Below are positions 27,467 to 37,393 of a stretch of 64,000 nucleotides of DNA, one piece after another. Position numbers and translations under genes: made by a program. The stretch comes from CAVOGJ01 sp963695405 (GTDB lineage: Bacteria > Planctomycetota > Planctomycetia > Pirellulales > Pirellulaceae), in contig CAVOGJ010000022.1 in assembly GCA_963695405.1 (NCBI GenBank), positions 1 through 64,000 of the forward strand. Reading direction: 5' to 3'. The notes under the pieces are model-generated. The model was not told the origin of the DNA, made no database searches, and was given only the letters and a program-made list of their open reading frames with translations. Numbering within the stretch: the first letter of the stretch is position 1; each line of letters starts with the position of its first letter.

Positions 27467-28733
27467 AACGAGTTTGAGGCGCCTCATTAGGCTCGGGTGG
27501 GGGCGTTTCCGCAGGTAGCGTTTCGCTGTTCAAAGCGCTCGGTTCTACTTTGAATTCGTCCACACCACTTTCGGTAACTTGCTGAATAGGATCTGGTGGG
27601 ATGAACTTAACGCCATCGACATCAGTATCGCGAGTCTTGGGAAAATCCTCCAAGGTCGAGAGCGAATCGCGTTGCGATGCGTAGAGTGGTCGTTGCGTGG
27701 CGTAAGCCACGATCAGTTGAGCGATGTATTTCAGCGAGTCAATATTGGTTCGCTCATAGCCATGGGAACCGTCCACGCCAAACGTTAGAAGAGCAGTGCG
27801 AATGTCGTTTCCTGCCTCCAGCGCCGACGCACTATCGCAGCGGTAGTAGCGGAAAATGTCCCTCTTAAATGGTATCCCATTCGCCTGACAGAGGTGGATG
27901 AGGTGATGCGTCAAGTGATAGTCGAACGGCCCGGTCGAGTCGGCCATCGCGATCGTGACACCGAACTCCGAAGAGCTTTGCCCGGGTGCCGTCGTGCCGT
28001 TGTCCACCGTCAGCATCTCGGCCACGTCCCCGTGAAGCACCGCGGAAGCTCCTGAGCCAACTTCTTCCGAGATCGTGAAGAGCAGGTGCAAATCAACGGG
28101 TAACTCGATGCGATTATCGGCAATGTACTTGGCCGCTGTGAGGACGGACGCGACCCCCGCTTTATTATCCAGATGGCGGGCGCAGATATATCCATTCGGG
28201 AATTCTTCGGTCGCGCTGTCGAAGCCCACAAAGTCACCCACGTTCATGCCAATGCTCTCCAAATCACTCCTGGAAGAGACTCGCTCGTCGACGCGCACTT
28301 CGACGTTGTCCCAACCGACTGGCTGCGTATCGATATCGCGATCGAACGTGTGTCCGGATGCCTTCAGCGGAAGGACCTGACCGCGATAGATCTGATCGTC
28401 GGTAAAGACCGAAACGCGTCCTCCTTCTGCAAACCGAGCAGACCACGTACCAACGGGAACCAAGCCCAAGCGGCCGTTTTCTTTCAGCTCCTTAACCATG
28501 GCGCCAATCGTGTCGACGTGCGAGACCACCGCACGGTCCGGACTTCCCCGCTGGCCCTTGAGCGTGGCACGGATCGCACCCCGCCTTGTCAGCTCAAATT
28601 CGACATTGAGCTCATTCAACATGGCACAGACGCGGCGAACGATGGGGTCGGTGTAACCCGTGGGACTGTGGATCCCCAAGAGCGTCAGCAAAGTGGATAG
28701 CAGGTATTCGCTATCGAGTGGGATGTGCTTCAT
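27459..28733 (-). CDS. M42-family peptidase of the NAGGN osmoprotectant system
   Basis: A 424-aa metallopeptidase-like protein. Metal and catalytic residues of family M42 are visible: 'VVSHVDTIGAM' (His, Asp), 'ARHLDNKAG' (bridging Asp), 'TISEEVGSGA' (Glu pair), 'LTVDNGTTAPG' (Asp) and a late His ('HHLIHLC'). It matches the peptidase regularly found with N-acetylglutaminylglutamine amide synthesis genes. Its role there is unknown; it may trim or recycle the dipeptide. The last ~60 residues are acidic and Pro/Glu-rich beyond the domain, and the stop codon comes from a repeat unit. It lies 18 bp after the synthetase gene. Confidence 0.88.
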   Translation of the reverse strand: MKHIPLDSEYLLSTLLTLLGIHSPTGYTDPIVRRVCAMLNELNVEFELTRRGAIRATLKGQRGSPDRAVVSHVDTIGAMVKELKENGRLGLVPVGTWSARFAEGGRVSVFTDDQIYRGQVLPLKASGHTFDRDIDTQPVGWDNVEVRVDERVSSRSDLESIGMNVGDFVGFDSATEEFPNGYICARHLDNKAGVASVLTAAKYIADNRIELPVDLHLLFTISEEVGSGASAVLHGDVAEMLTVDNGTTAPGQSSSEFGVTIAMADSTGPFDYHLTHHLIHLCQANGIPFKRDIFRYYRCDSASALEAGNDIRTALLTFGVDGSHGYERTNIDSLKYIAQLIVAYATQRPLYASQRDSLSTLEDFPKTRDTDVDGVKFIPPDPIQQVTESGVDEFKVEPSALNSETLPAETPPPEPNEAPQTRSR

Positions 28734-28751
28734 CGTGGTGGGATCAAGTCG

Positions 28752-30425
28752 CTAAAAAGATTCAGCCTGGGTCATGGAGGTGTAGGGAAACAACAGATCG
28801 ATGAACCGTTCGGCGGTCGGTTGAGGTTCGTGATTGGCCAATCCCGGTCGTTCATTCGCCTCGATAATACAGTATTGCTCACCCTCGACCGAGGGCACAA
28901 GAAAATCAAGCCCCACGACGGGGATTTCCAAGGTGATCGCCGCGCGGACGGCGGCCTCGCCCAGGGTTTCGCTCAAATCAGGAGTCACGTCGTGGATCGT
29001 TCCGCCCGTATGTAGATTGGCCGTCCGACGGACTTGTAGGCTCTTTCCTTCAGGCAAAACATCTTCAAGCTCGAATCCCTCGGAGCGAATGCAACGCATG
29101 GTTTCGTCATCGATAGGAATTTCACTCTCCCCTCCCGTAGCGGCCCGCCGGCGACGACTAACTTTTTCAAGCAGCTGTTCAATCGTGTGTCGCCCCGTGC
29201 CCAGGATCTCTGCTGGCTTGCGGACTGCGGCTGCCACGACTTCTGCGTTCATGACGATGATCCGAAGATCGATGCCTTCGACAAACTCTTCCAGAAGTAC
29301 CGTTTCTGCATAGCGGCTTGCCTTCTGGATCGCCGCGAGCACCTCTTGGGGACTCCTTAGGTCAACAGCGACCCCCTGGCCTTGCTCACCCTCGGCGGGT
29401 TTGACAACCACCCGACCGTGTTTCTCCAAAAACTCCAAGGCCTGGTGTTCGTCGCAGTAAGCAACCTGATCAGGAACGGTGAGGCCGTTACTCGAGAGCA
29501 TTTCCGCCGTTAGCTGCTTATCCGCACAGCGGCACATGGCAATCGACGTTGTGAGGTCGCTTAGGGACTCACGGCAAGTGATGCGCCGATTACCGTGACC
29601 TAGGCGGAAGTAACCGCGAGGCGGGTCAATCGGCTCGACGCTGATTCCACGACGAAGTGCTTCATCGATGATAATCGTGGCGTAAGGATTGTACCCCTCC
29701 TGGACATTCTGAGCGACGAAGAGCGGCTCGTTAATATGATTTCTACGTTTGATCGCGAATACTGGTACCCGCTCGAATCCGAGCCCCTCATAGAGGCGAA
29801 TCGCGGCTTCGCTTTCTTGCAATACGGAGAGGTCCATGATCTCGCGACCACGCTGGGCAAAGACGGTGGCCAGATGGCTGACAAGCCGGGTACCAATGGC
29901 CGGGTATTCGGCCTGAGGATCGACGGCCAACGCCCACAAGCTGGTGCTGTTGAAGAGGTCGTCAAAACATCGCGTATGATCGATTCCTAACGAGACGCCA
30001 ATCACACGATCGGAATCCGAAGGTCGCGCGACAAAATACTGAAAGTGTTCGTCCTCCCGGCTTTGCCAAACCGTCTCGGGGTCGACGGGAACCATGCCAT
30101 TGGCACTGTAAATGCGATTGATCTCGTCGATGTCGCGATGGGTGTCGATGCCCGTAATTCGAACGAGCAGGTTGGCATTTTCCTGCAGTTGCCACTTCGT
30201 GAGATCCAATCGATACGTAGTCGATGGATCGAGGAACAGGTCCTGCGGCGCGACATTTAGCACCAATTGAGGATCGTTCACATAAAAGGCAATGTCGCGC
30301 TGATTCGCTTTCTCCTGCAGCAACACTTCCGCCACCGACTGAGGATCAGGATACGTGTGCGAGAAGATCAATCGCCCCCACCCAACATCGACGAGCGAGA
30401 CATTTCTTGTTTCTGATTTGTTCAT
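28752..30425 (-). CDS. ngg: N-acetylglutaminylglutamine synthetase (GNAT plus ATP-grasp)
   Basis: A 557-aa bifunctional enzyme that acetylates and joins two glutamines to make the precursor of N-acetylglutaminylglutamine amide, a compatible solute. The first ~290 residues form the acetyltransferase-like part ('YPAIGTRLVSHLATVFAQRG', 'EAAIRLYEGLGFERVPVFAI'). The rest is an ATP-grasp domain with 'RVVVKPAEGEQGQGV', 'LLEEFVEGIDLRIIVMN' and 'CIIEANERPGLANHEP'. It starts with ATG at 30425, 60 bp after the amidotransferase gene, and is followed by the peptidase, the usual order of this operon. Confidence 0.9.
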   Translation of the reverse strand: MNKSETRNVSLVDVGWGRLIFSHTYPDPQSVAEVLLQEKANQRDIAFYVNDPQLVLNVAPQDLFLDPSTTYRLDLTKWQLQENANLLVRITGIDTHRDIDEINRIYSANGMVPVDPETVWQSREDEHFQYFVARPSDSDRVIGVSLGIDHTRCFDDLFNSTSLWALAVDPQAEYPAIGTRLVSHLATVFAQRGREIMDLSVLQESEAAIRLYEGLGFERVPVFAIKRRNHINEPLFVAQNVQEGYNPYATIIIDEALRRGISVEPIDPPRGYFRLGHGNRRITCRESLSDLTTSIAMCRCADKQLTAEMLSSNGLTVPDQVAYCDEHQALEFLEKHGRVVVKPAEGEQGQGVAVDLRSPQEVLAAIQKASRYAETVLLEEFVEGIDLRIIVMNAEVVAAAVRKPAEILGTGRHTIEQLLEKVSRRRRAATGGESEIPIDDETMRCIRSEGFELEDVLPEGKSLQVRRTANLHTGGTIHDVTPDLSETLGEAAVRAAITLEIPVVGLDFLVPSVEGEQYCIIEANERPGLANHEPQPTAERFIDLLFPYTSMTQAESF

Positions 30426-30485
30426 AGACCAAATTCGATCGACGGTGCTTTCTGCATGCGATTCATTTTTCAGTGACGATGACCT

Positions 30486-32267
30486 TCATCCCGTCGGCAG
30501 GTGCTCCTGTAACCAGAGTTCCAACAGTGCGAGCTGCCACAGTTTCGAACCACGCAGCGGCGTAATGTGTGCTTCAGGGTCGCCCAGCAAGAGGTCGACG
30601 TACTCTCGATTGAAGAGTCCACGGTCGCGTGCGGCAGGAGCCGACAATGCATCTCGCGCCATGTCGAGAAAGGGCCCGCGCAGATACTTTAGCGCCGGCA
30701 CGGGGAAGTAACCTTTTGGCCGATCGATCACCTCTGCCGGAATCACTCGACGAGCGGCTTCCTTGAGTAGGTACTTCCCGCCATTTCGTACTTTCAGGTC
30801 AGCGGGCACCGTGGCGGCGAATTCGACGACTTCATGGTCGAGGAAAGGAACTCGTGCTTCCAATCCGGCTGCCATGGTGTGGTTGTCAACACGCTTCACC
30901 GGATCATCAATCAACATCACTTGCGTATCGATCCGCAAGGCCTTATCGATGGGCAGGCGAGCGCCGGGTTTGTCGAAGTGTTCGCTAACGAATGCGCTTG
31001 CCGCATCCTCACAACGGTACTGCTGCTGAACGACGGCCTTGTACTCTTCAAAGTTGCGGTCGAAGAAATGCTTCTGATAGGTCGCTAGTGCATCGTCCGC
31101 TCTAAGTAGCGGCGGATACCAGTGATAACCTGCAAATATCTCGTCAGCTCCCTGACCACTTTGCACGACCTTCAGTGTCTTGGCGACCTCCTGCGAGAGC
31201 AAGTAGAAGCCCACGTTGTCGTGGCTAACCATTGGCTCGGACATGTGGCCAATGCAATCCCGTAGAGCTGGCAATGTGCGACTGGCGTCGATAAATAGCT
31301 TATGATGCTTGGTACGAAACCGCTCGACGATGATGTCTGAGTACGCGAATTCGTCCCCTTGTTCACCCGCCACGGCATCGAAACCGATGGAATATGTCTC
31401 TAGATTTGCTCCGTCGTTTTCGCAAAGCAGGCCGACCACCAAGCTCGAATCGAGGCCGCCCGACAGCAGCACACCGACGGGTACGTCGGCGACCATCCGG
31501 CGTTCCACTGCCCGTCGCATCACGTCCAAAGTCTCGTCGCACCAATCATCGAGACAATATCCCGACTGATCAGCTCGCTGCCCAAATTCGAGCTCCCAAT
31601 ATTTTCTCGAGTTGATCGAGCCGTCCGGTTCCACCACAGCCACCGTTGCTGGTGGCAGCTTGTGAACGCCGGAGAGGATGGTCCGCGGTGGCGGAACGAC
31701 AGAATGAAATGAAAGGTAATAGTTCAGCGCTAGCGGATCGATTGATGTATCGACATCTCCAGCCGCCAGCAGGGCAGGTAGCGACGAAGCGAAACGCAGT
31801 TGCCGGGGCGATGCCGCATAGTAGAGTGGCTTAATACCCAGACGGTCGCGAGCGAGCACGACTCTTCCCGTCTCGCGCTCGTGGATCGCAAAAGCAAACA
31901 TCCCGTTGAAGCGGTCGACGCACTCGGAACCCCACGCGTCATAGGCTTTCAAGATGACTTCCGTATCGCCGCGGCTAAAGAAGCGGTAACCTTTTTCTTC
32001 CTCGAGCTCTCTACGGAGTTCTGGGTAGTTATAGATCGCTCCATTGAAGACAATGGTCAGGCCGAGTTGGGAATCGACCATCGGCTGTTGCGAACTCTCG
32101 GAGAGGTCAATAATCTTCAGCCGCCGATGTCCGAGGGCTACCCGCCCGTGGGAAACAACTCCATCCGCATCAGGACCGCGGCGTACCATGCTGTCGGCCA
32201 TGCGCGTGACAGCACTTAGATCGGCCGTTGCGTCGTCAAAGCGAATCTCACCGCAAATTCCACACAC
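30486..32267 (-). CDS. asnO: N-acetylglutaminylglutamine amidotransferase (asparagine synthetase-like)
   Basis: A 593-aa protein of the AsnB type. The N-terminal glutamine amidotransferase domain begins 'MCGICGEIRF', with Cys2 as nucleophile, followed by 'GHRRLKIIDLSESSQQPM' and 'VFNGAIYNYPELR'. The synthetase domain has the PP-loop 'GVLLSGGLDSSLVVGLL' (SGGLDSS). The family member in this operon amidates N-acetylglutaminylglutamine to give NAGGN. The start is GTG at 32267 with 'gggag' ~8-10 bases upstream. It is the first intact gene of the osmoprotectant operon; expression is probably induced by high osmolarity (known for relatives, not visible here). Confidence 0.92.
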   Translation of the reverse strand: MCGICGEIRFDDATADLSAVTRMADSMVRRGPDADGVVSHGRVALGHRRLKIIDLSESSQQPMVDSQLGLTIVFNGAIYNYPELRRELEEEKGYRFFSRGDTEVILKAYDAWGSECVDRFNGMFAFAIHERETGRVVLARDRLGIKPLYYAASPRQLRFASSLPALLAAGDVDTSIDPLALNYYLSFHSVVPPPRTILSGVHKLPPATVAVVEPDGSINSRKYWELEFGQRADQSGYCLDDWCDETLDVMRRAVERRMVADVPVGVLLSGGLDSSLVVGLLCENDGANLETYSIGFDAVAGEQGDEFAYSDIIVERFRTKHHKLFIDASRTLPALRDCIGHMSEPMVSHDNVGFYLLSQEVAKTLKVVQSGQGADEIFAGYHWYPPLLRADDALATYQKHFFDRNFEEYKAVVQQQYRCEDAASAFVSEHFDKPGARLPIDKALRIDTQVMLIDDPVKRVDNHTMAAGLEARVPFLDHEVVEFAATVPADLKVRNGGKYLLKEAARRVIPAEVIDRPKGYFPVPALKYLRGPFLDMARDALSAPAARDRGLFNREYVDLLLGDPEAHITPLRGSKLWQLALLELWLQEHLPTG

Positions 32268-32289
32268 TGCTGATAAACTCCCGTTTCGC

Positions 32290-32965
32290 TAGTTTTTGAC
32301 TGTTGCTCGTAAGGGCAACCAACGTTTCGCGATCTTGGCCACCATCGAGTAGTTGGGATCAGCCATGTTGCCCAGCGGTATCTCCCCAGCGGGACCCAGC
32401 AATGGATACGCTTCCAGTGGATCGAAGCCATAGTCCTCGGCGAGCCAGCCGATTATCACTCCATGTTGCCTCCCCAGTAACCGGGTAGGAGGCTGGAATT
32501 AGCCTCCAGATCTGGGGCCGTTCCCAAGGTGCCAATAAATGGCTCCAAAGGCAACGAGATTGTTTCATTGAAGCGAAGGCCGCCCTCGTCGATCGGCGGG
32601 ATCCGCGTGCTCTCGGGGAGTGGGCGACCGAGCGTCGCCGACTGGCTTGTTCCGGTAAGTCCCCCGAACTCGGGAATCAGCGCCGTGATCGCAAATGATT
32701 GCGTCGGTTCGATGTGATCAATGTGAAACACAAGCGTATCTCCTGGTTTCGCGACTTCGATGAAGATCGGTCTCGTCTGAGAATTCGCCCACGGTGGACC
32801 TGGGCACTTTTGCGAATAGAGATCGCGGGACGTCGACAGCCGGCCTTCAAAGGCGTCCATGGTCTCGATGAGAACCGACTCGTTGCAGGCGACGCGGGCA
32901 ATGGGCGGATGCTCGGCGCTAATAGTGTAGACATAGGCGCTGTCCGGTTGCCGGATCGTTCGCAT
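32290..32965 (-). pseudogene. Acetamidase/formamidase with internal deletion
   Basis: From an ATG at 32965 ('MRTIRQPDSAYVYTIS') the frame reads acetamidase sequence: 'VACNESVLIETMDAFEGRL', 'EVAKPGDTLVFHIDHIEP' and 'LLPGYWGGNME', then a stop at 32456. The C-terminus of the same family appears in another frame just downstream: 'GWLAEDYGFDPLEAYPLLG' and 'NMADPNYSMVAKIAKRWLP', ending at 32290. About 90 family residues between these blocks are missing, so an out-of-frame deletion near 32460 killed the gene. Its 3' end is 22 bp before asnO, so it was probably co-transcribed with the osmoprotectant genes. Confidence 0.85.
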
Positions 32966-33105
32966 TCGCTCCTTGTCCTTCCCGCCCGCCAAAAACCGTT
33001 TCTGCACAACCCATAGTGTCTCACATTTCTCCCGTGATTCAACCCGCGGCCGACTCGTAGGAAACATAGGTCCGCAGAGCTACATTCGCTGTGCGTGATT
33101 GAAGG

Positions 33106-34887
33106 TTACCCGCCCAAAAAGAGCGTTGCCATAGCGCTTGCTACTCCTGCCAGGCTTTCACCCGCAACCAATCCGGCAGCAATCGGCAAAACGAACCGAC
33201 GTGACCACTGGGGTGCCAGTCGAGTCGCAACGGCCGCGGTCAGCGCGCCAAGACAAAGCGAAATACTATTGAAGGCGGGAATCACAAAAGCGAGACCCAG
33301 ACTTACGGCGCTCGGGCACCAACGGGAATGTCTCGCCGGAAGGAGTTGATGAATGATTGCCAAGCTTATTCCGACGATGGCGCCAAGCAACGACGCAAGC
33401 ATCGCGCCCGCTGGCGCGGCATCGATTCCATCGCGAAACAACTCGGCGACGGCTTTCCACGTAGCCACGGCCGGGGCTGGCCATTCTTTGGTAAGCAGCA
33501 TCGACGTGGGATCGGGAATCAGAACCAGGTAGGCAGCGCTACCCGCCAAGGATCCAACGAGGACGCCCAAAAACTGGGCCGCTGCTTGAGCTCGCACCGA
33601 GGCCCCGAGCAATAGGCCGGCTTTCAGGTCGTGAAGCAAGTCCGAGCACTGGCCGGCCGCTCCTCCCGTGACATTCGCCGTCATCAGATTTTCGGTTACG
33701 TTCGTCGGATTGACGAATCCAAAGGTCAACTGAGTCACCTTGCCTAAGGCCCCGATCGGCGGAATCCCTGTTTCGCCGGAAACTCGAGCTGCCACGACTG
33801 CCAGCACAAACGTCAGCATCACCGCCAACAGTCCCATGTGAGCATCAATTCCAAAGATGTAAACCTGGGCCAGCGTCGTCCCCAACGTGGCGAGAATGAA
33901 TCCAACAATTAACAGTCCTCGGTGAATTCCACGATTCCCCTCCTCGTCATCGACGTCCAGGAGAGAGACTTGGCTTCCGAGCAAGCTACCGACGATACCG
34001 GGTAGCGAGAATGAGAACGATACCAAGGCCGACGTAACCATCATGGCCACACCGGGCCAAAGCAGGAATTCAACGGCGTTGCCGTAAACGGTTTGGCCCT
34101 CGGATGGCAGATGGACGCGTCCCGTGGCAAACAGCCACGGAGCCATCATTCCCCAAGCCACAACCGATCCCAGCAATAAGGACAGCCCCACCCTCAAGCC
34201 AACGATCGCTCCGAAGCCGAACATGAGGAACGAAGGATCGATCGCAAAACCGAGGCTTCGAGTGGTAATCATTGGCAACCGGAACGCACTGAGTCCAATC
34301 GCGGGGCCGACTTGAGGTAGCTGGTGGACAAAGTCGGCGAATAGCTTCGTGAACGCCGAGAGGAAACCTCCGCCGAGCAAATAGCGAACTCGACTGGTTG
34401 CCTCACGTCCTTCGGCATAGATCTCGCGAACCGTCTCGGCGGTCGCGATCCCTGAAGGGAATGGCAGCTTTTGAATCACTAACATCTGCCGTCGCAGTGC
34501 AAGCCCCACCAGTACACCGATGCAACTGACAGTGAACAACCAGATTGCCAATACCGGCCAACTGAGCGTCTTACCTGTGAGGATCGTCAGGGCCGGAATC
34601 GGCGCCACCAAACCGGCAGAGATGATCGAGGCGGAAGACGAAGCGCATGTTTGATTGACGTTGTTTTCCAAAAGCCCCCAGGCGGGGACCCGCTCCCTGC
34701 CGAGTCCTCGGCGGGCAGCGGCCCAGAATCCGCAACTGAGCAGGGCGGCGGAAATGGACATGTTGAAAGACCAACCGATTTTCAGCCCCGTATAGACATT
34801 GCACGGTACGAGCAATGCGCCCAGGACCGCCCCCGTGGCCGCCGCCCGAATGGTCAGCTGTCGCGGTGTCTCGCGTCTTTGGCTCAA
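33106..34887 (-). CDS. OPT family oligopeptide transporter
   Basis: A 593-aa membrane protein of the OPT/YSL superfamily: 'RAAATGAVLGALLVPCNVYT', 'GLKIGWSFNMSISAALLSCG', then 'LPFPSGIATAETVREIYAEG', the conserved OPT motif. Many further hydrophobic spans follow, with 'VSGETGIPPIGALGKVTQL' in the second half. It would import small peptides or metal chelates, driven by protons. The likely start is TTG at 34887, with 'GGAACT' six bases upstream. It lies upstream of the acetamidase pseudogene on the same strand; a link with osmoprotectant peptides is possible but unproven. Confidence 0.88.
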   Translation of the reverse strand: MSQRRETPRQLTIRAAATGAVLGALLVPCNVYTGLKIGWSFNMSISAALLSCGFWAAARRGLGRERVPAWGLLENNVNQTCASSSASIISAGLVAPIPALTILTGKTLSWPVLAIWLFTVSCIGVLVGLALRRQMLVIQKLPFPSGIATAETVREIYAEGREATSRVRYLLGGGFLSAFTKLFADFVHQLPQVGPAIGLSAFRLPMITTRSLGFAIDPSFLMFGFGAIVGLRVGLSLLLGSVVAWGMMAPWLFATGRVHLPSEGQTVYGNAVEFLLWPGVAMMVTSALVSFSFSLPGIVGSLLGSQVSLLDVDDEEGNRGIHRGLLIVGFILATLGTTLAQVYIFGIDAHMGLLAVMLTFVLAVVAARVSGETGIPPIGALGKVTQLTFGFVNPTNVTENLMTANVTGGAAGQCSDLLHDLKAGLLLGASVRAQAAAQFLGVLVGSLAGSAAYLVLIPDPTSMLLTKEWPAPAVATWKAVAELFRDGIDAAPAGAMLASLLGAIVGISLAIIHQLLPARHSRWCPSAVSLGLAFVIPAFNSISLCLGALTAAVATRLAPQWSRRFVLPIAAGLVAGESLAGVASAMATLFLGG

Positions 34888-35262
34888 AGTAGTTCCGTCA
34901 TTCGGATTAGAAGGGAGCGCAAGAAAACGTCTCGCAGTCGTTGTGGCGTTTCATCTCCTTGGATACCGCAATCTTACTAGTTGGAAAAAAGCGGCTGGGA
35001 CCGAGTACCAGCATCAACGGATGTCCGTTGCCGGATTGGCCGTAGCGTACTCTCACGGTCGAACACTGGCGCTCACTGGAAGCCTGGCAAGACGACTCGA
35101 CTGGCAACGCCTGACACCGTATGACAAGGGCCGATAAATAGCAACGGCGGGTGCCGGCGGGCTTAGGGCACAAACCCAGGATGTTCCGATCCTCTGGCAC
35201 TGGCATGCTTTTTACAAAGCAGCTGCGTCCCTTGTGCGGCTTGAACTTGCGCTGCCAACGAA
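34888..35262. other. Intergenic region
   Basis: About 375 bp between the OPT gene start and the hairpin at 35263. No gene or repeat is recognised. Confidence 0.5.
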
Positions 35263-35294
35263 ACAAGCGAGTCGGTAGGAACCGACTCGCTTGT
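35263..35294 (-). terminator. Perfect stem-loop after PEP-CTERM gene
   Basis: A 14-bp perfect inverted repeat ('acaagcgagtcggt' against 'accgactcgcttgt') with a 4-base loop, 36 bp beyond the stop of the gene at 35330. On the minus strand it is followed by a short T-rich run (TTTCGTT), so it is a plausible intrinsic terminator for that gene. Confidence 0.75.
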
Positions 35295-35329
35295 CATTAT
35301 GCTTCATCCGTTAATCATGTTGCAGCAAA

Positions 35330-36349
35330 CTAGCGACGGCGATGGATACCAAACGCTGCCAGGGCGCAGAGAAGAGCCAACAGGCCAGCCGCCGGTTCAG
35401 GCACTTGGTAGGTTACCTTCAAATCGTAGTCGCCCGAGGAAGTACCCGGAGTGACATCGGCAATGGTGCTCACGCCGATTTCGAGGTCTTCAAAATTGGT
35501 GTCGAATCCACCCACAATGAGCGTGTACATGCCGGCGCCGAAAGTCAGGCCGTCCGCACCGGGGGCTGTATCCGCACCCGACAGCGGGTCACCCACACCA
35601 AAACTCAGTAAGCTGTACAGACCGCCGTTGGCCGATTCCTGGCCGTCGTCGTCGAATGCGACGAGAACACCGGAGGAATCGAACAAACCAATTTCCGTGT
35701 CAATCGGATCCAGCCCGGGATCCGACGTCTGAATATTGAGATAGGCAACCGATCCACCAACGCCTGGTTCGGGAACGACAAAGTCGTAGAAATCCAAGCC
35801 GCCTGACACATTGTTACCTGATGCCATCACCATCGTGCCGTCGCCGGGGAGCGTTCCCAGGTCTTCCATCCCGTTGGTAACTGTGAAAATCCCCAAGCTC
35901 ACGGAAACGTCCACCCATGTCTGGTCGACGGCATCCGCCGCGTCATCGAAACTTTCGTAAAACTGAAGATCAAGTGTGCCGGCCGGATCGAAGTCGTTGA
36001 CGGGAAGTAAAACCGGCCCGACGGGTTCGATCGCGGGAGAATAAACCTGAGTCGAGGTCAGAGCGCCGGAGACGAATCCTGGCGAACCAGACGGTGTGAA
36101 CGCAATCCGCGCCTCGCTGGCCCAAGTCGACGCGATATCCGCAGACAAGCTGCCGGAAACTTGGACGGCGTTGGCGATGTAACCGCCTACGGGATTGACC
36201 TGTTCGACGATATTGTTTGGAGAGTCAAGCACGTCCCACGAGGCGACATTTGTAAAATCAAACGTCTCCTGTGCGACATAAGTCGACGTGCTGGCCGACG
36301 CGGAGGCGGCAAGCAAGAGGCCAACAGCGAGGGTCAATTTCTTCAACAT
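35330..36349 (-). CDS. DVUA0089-type PEP-CTERM exported protein
   Basis: A 339-aa protein. The signal peptide is 'LTLAVGLLLAASASAST'. An N-terminal beta-rich domain of ~150 aa is followed by the DVUA0089-like region ('VAYLNIQTSDPGLDPIDTEI', 'GLFDSSGVLVAFDDDGQ', 'GMYTLIVGGFDTNFED') and the sorting signal 'VPEPAAGLLALLCALAAFG' plus 'IHRRR'. It is therefore a predicted exosortase substrate anchored or processed at the cell envelope. The ATG at 36349 is chosen over a GTG six bases upstream, because 'GAGGAG' is well placed before it. A clear hairpin terminator follows. Confidence 0.88.
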   Translation of the reverse strand: MLKKLTLAVGLLLAASASASTSTYVAQETFDFTNVASWDVLDSPNNIVEQVNPVGGYIANAVQVSGSLSADIASTWASEARIAFTPSGSPGFVSGALTSTQVYSPAIEPVGPVLLPVNDFDPAGTLDLQFYESFDDAADAVDQTWVDVSVSLGIFTVTNGMEDLGTLPGDGTMVMASGNNVSGGLDFYDFVVPEPGVGGSVAYLNIQTSDPGLDPIDTEIGLFDSSGVLVAFDDDGQESANGGLYSLLSFGVGDPLSGADTAPGADGLTFGAGMYTLIVGGFDTNFEDLEIGVSTIADVTPGTSSGDYDLKVTYQVPEPAAGLLALLCALAAFGIHRRR

Positions 36350-37393
36350 TAGCACTCCTCAAGTCTAAGGTTTAGGCGGTCAGACAATCCACAGAACAAG
36401 TGCCAATCACAGATCAGCAGCGTGTCCAGCGAACGCCAACGAAGGTCAGGAACGTTTAAACGAAACAAACGATCAGAAATCGAGAATATCCCGATGACTA
36501 GATATCAGCTAACAACCGATGGAAACGTTGAGGGGACGGCGAGAACGCCAATCGCGGCGAGCCAGCATGGCTCGCTCCATGCCGAAGAATTCGGCCACAA
36601 TAAGTCGGAAACTCCCACGTCATTGGCTTCCACCTCTAAGTACGACAACAATCGGCGGCGCCCGCCGATCATCTTTAGACGGTAAAAGCGATGTCACGCT
36701 CTGTCAATACACTTTTTCGGAAAACTCGCCATTCCTTGCCAGGTTGCTAGATTCGCGGTGCCCCTGTTGATTCGCGGTGCCCCTGCGTGTTCCGCAACAA
36801 GGGGCAAATGTCAATGTTCGCCGTCGCGGCGGCGGCAATCAGGGGACAGGTACGATCAGATGGGTAGGAAAGGCTGACGTCCGGGTCTTTTCGCAACTCT
36901 GCGAAACTCACTTGAAACCATCGAAGATGGCCGATCGGAAATTCGGACAATCGCTGTTGAGTCACTTTCTTGAGACGGAACTCGTGTTGACAAGCCGGAG
37001 GCTTTCGCGCGCCCTAAGAAAAAGCTAATCCGGCGCGCGGCTGCAGCGATCGGGACGTTTTCTACCGAGTTGTCGAGTCCCCGTTTCTCCTGCCCATGCA
37101 TTGGGTTGATTATGAAGATTTCGAGACGACTGGCGGCGTCAGAGGCGCCGTTGTTGCCGGAGCGGGTGACTCAATTAGAATCCGAGCGTTAGAACATTGT
37201 GTTATCCACCTTAGGAGCTGCAGAGATGATCTCGCGTCCTGGTCGGTCCTCTCATAGGCTGGCAGGACTCGGACTTGAATTTGGCCCTCGTATGGATGTC
37301 AACGCGGCAGAACATCTCCGACCGTCCTGACTTAGTTACATTGCCCCAGTGGTCAAACTCGGGGCCAACCGGCAGTGCTTTCGGGAGGATGCG
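36350..37393. other. Long gene-free stretch
   Basis: About 1 kb without a gene I can support. It contains a two-copy tandem of 'gattcgcggtgcccctg' (about 36751-36786) and the string 'ggggacaggtacg' (about 36842-36854), both of the kind seen beside REP-type transposases in such genomes. The rest shows nothing recognisable. Confidence 0.5.
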
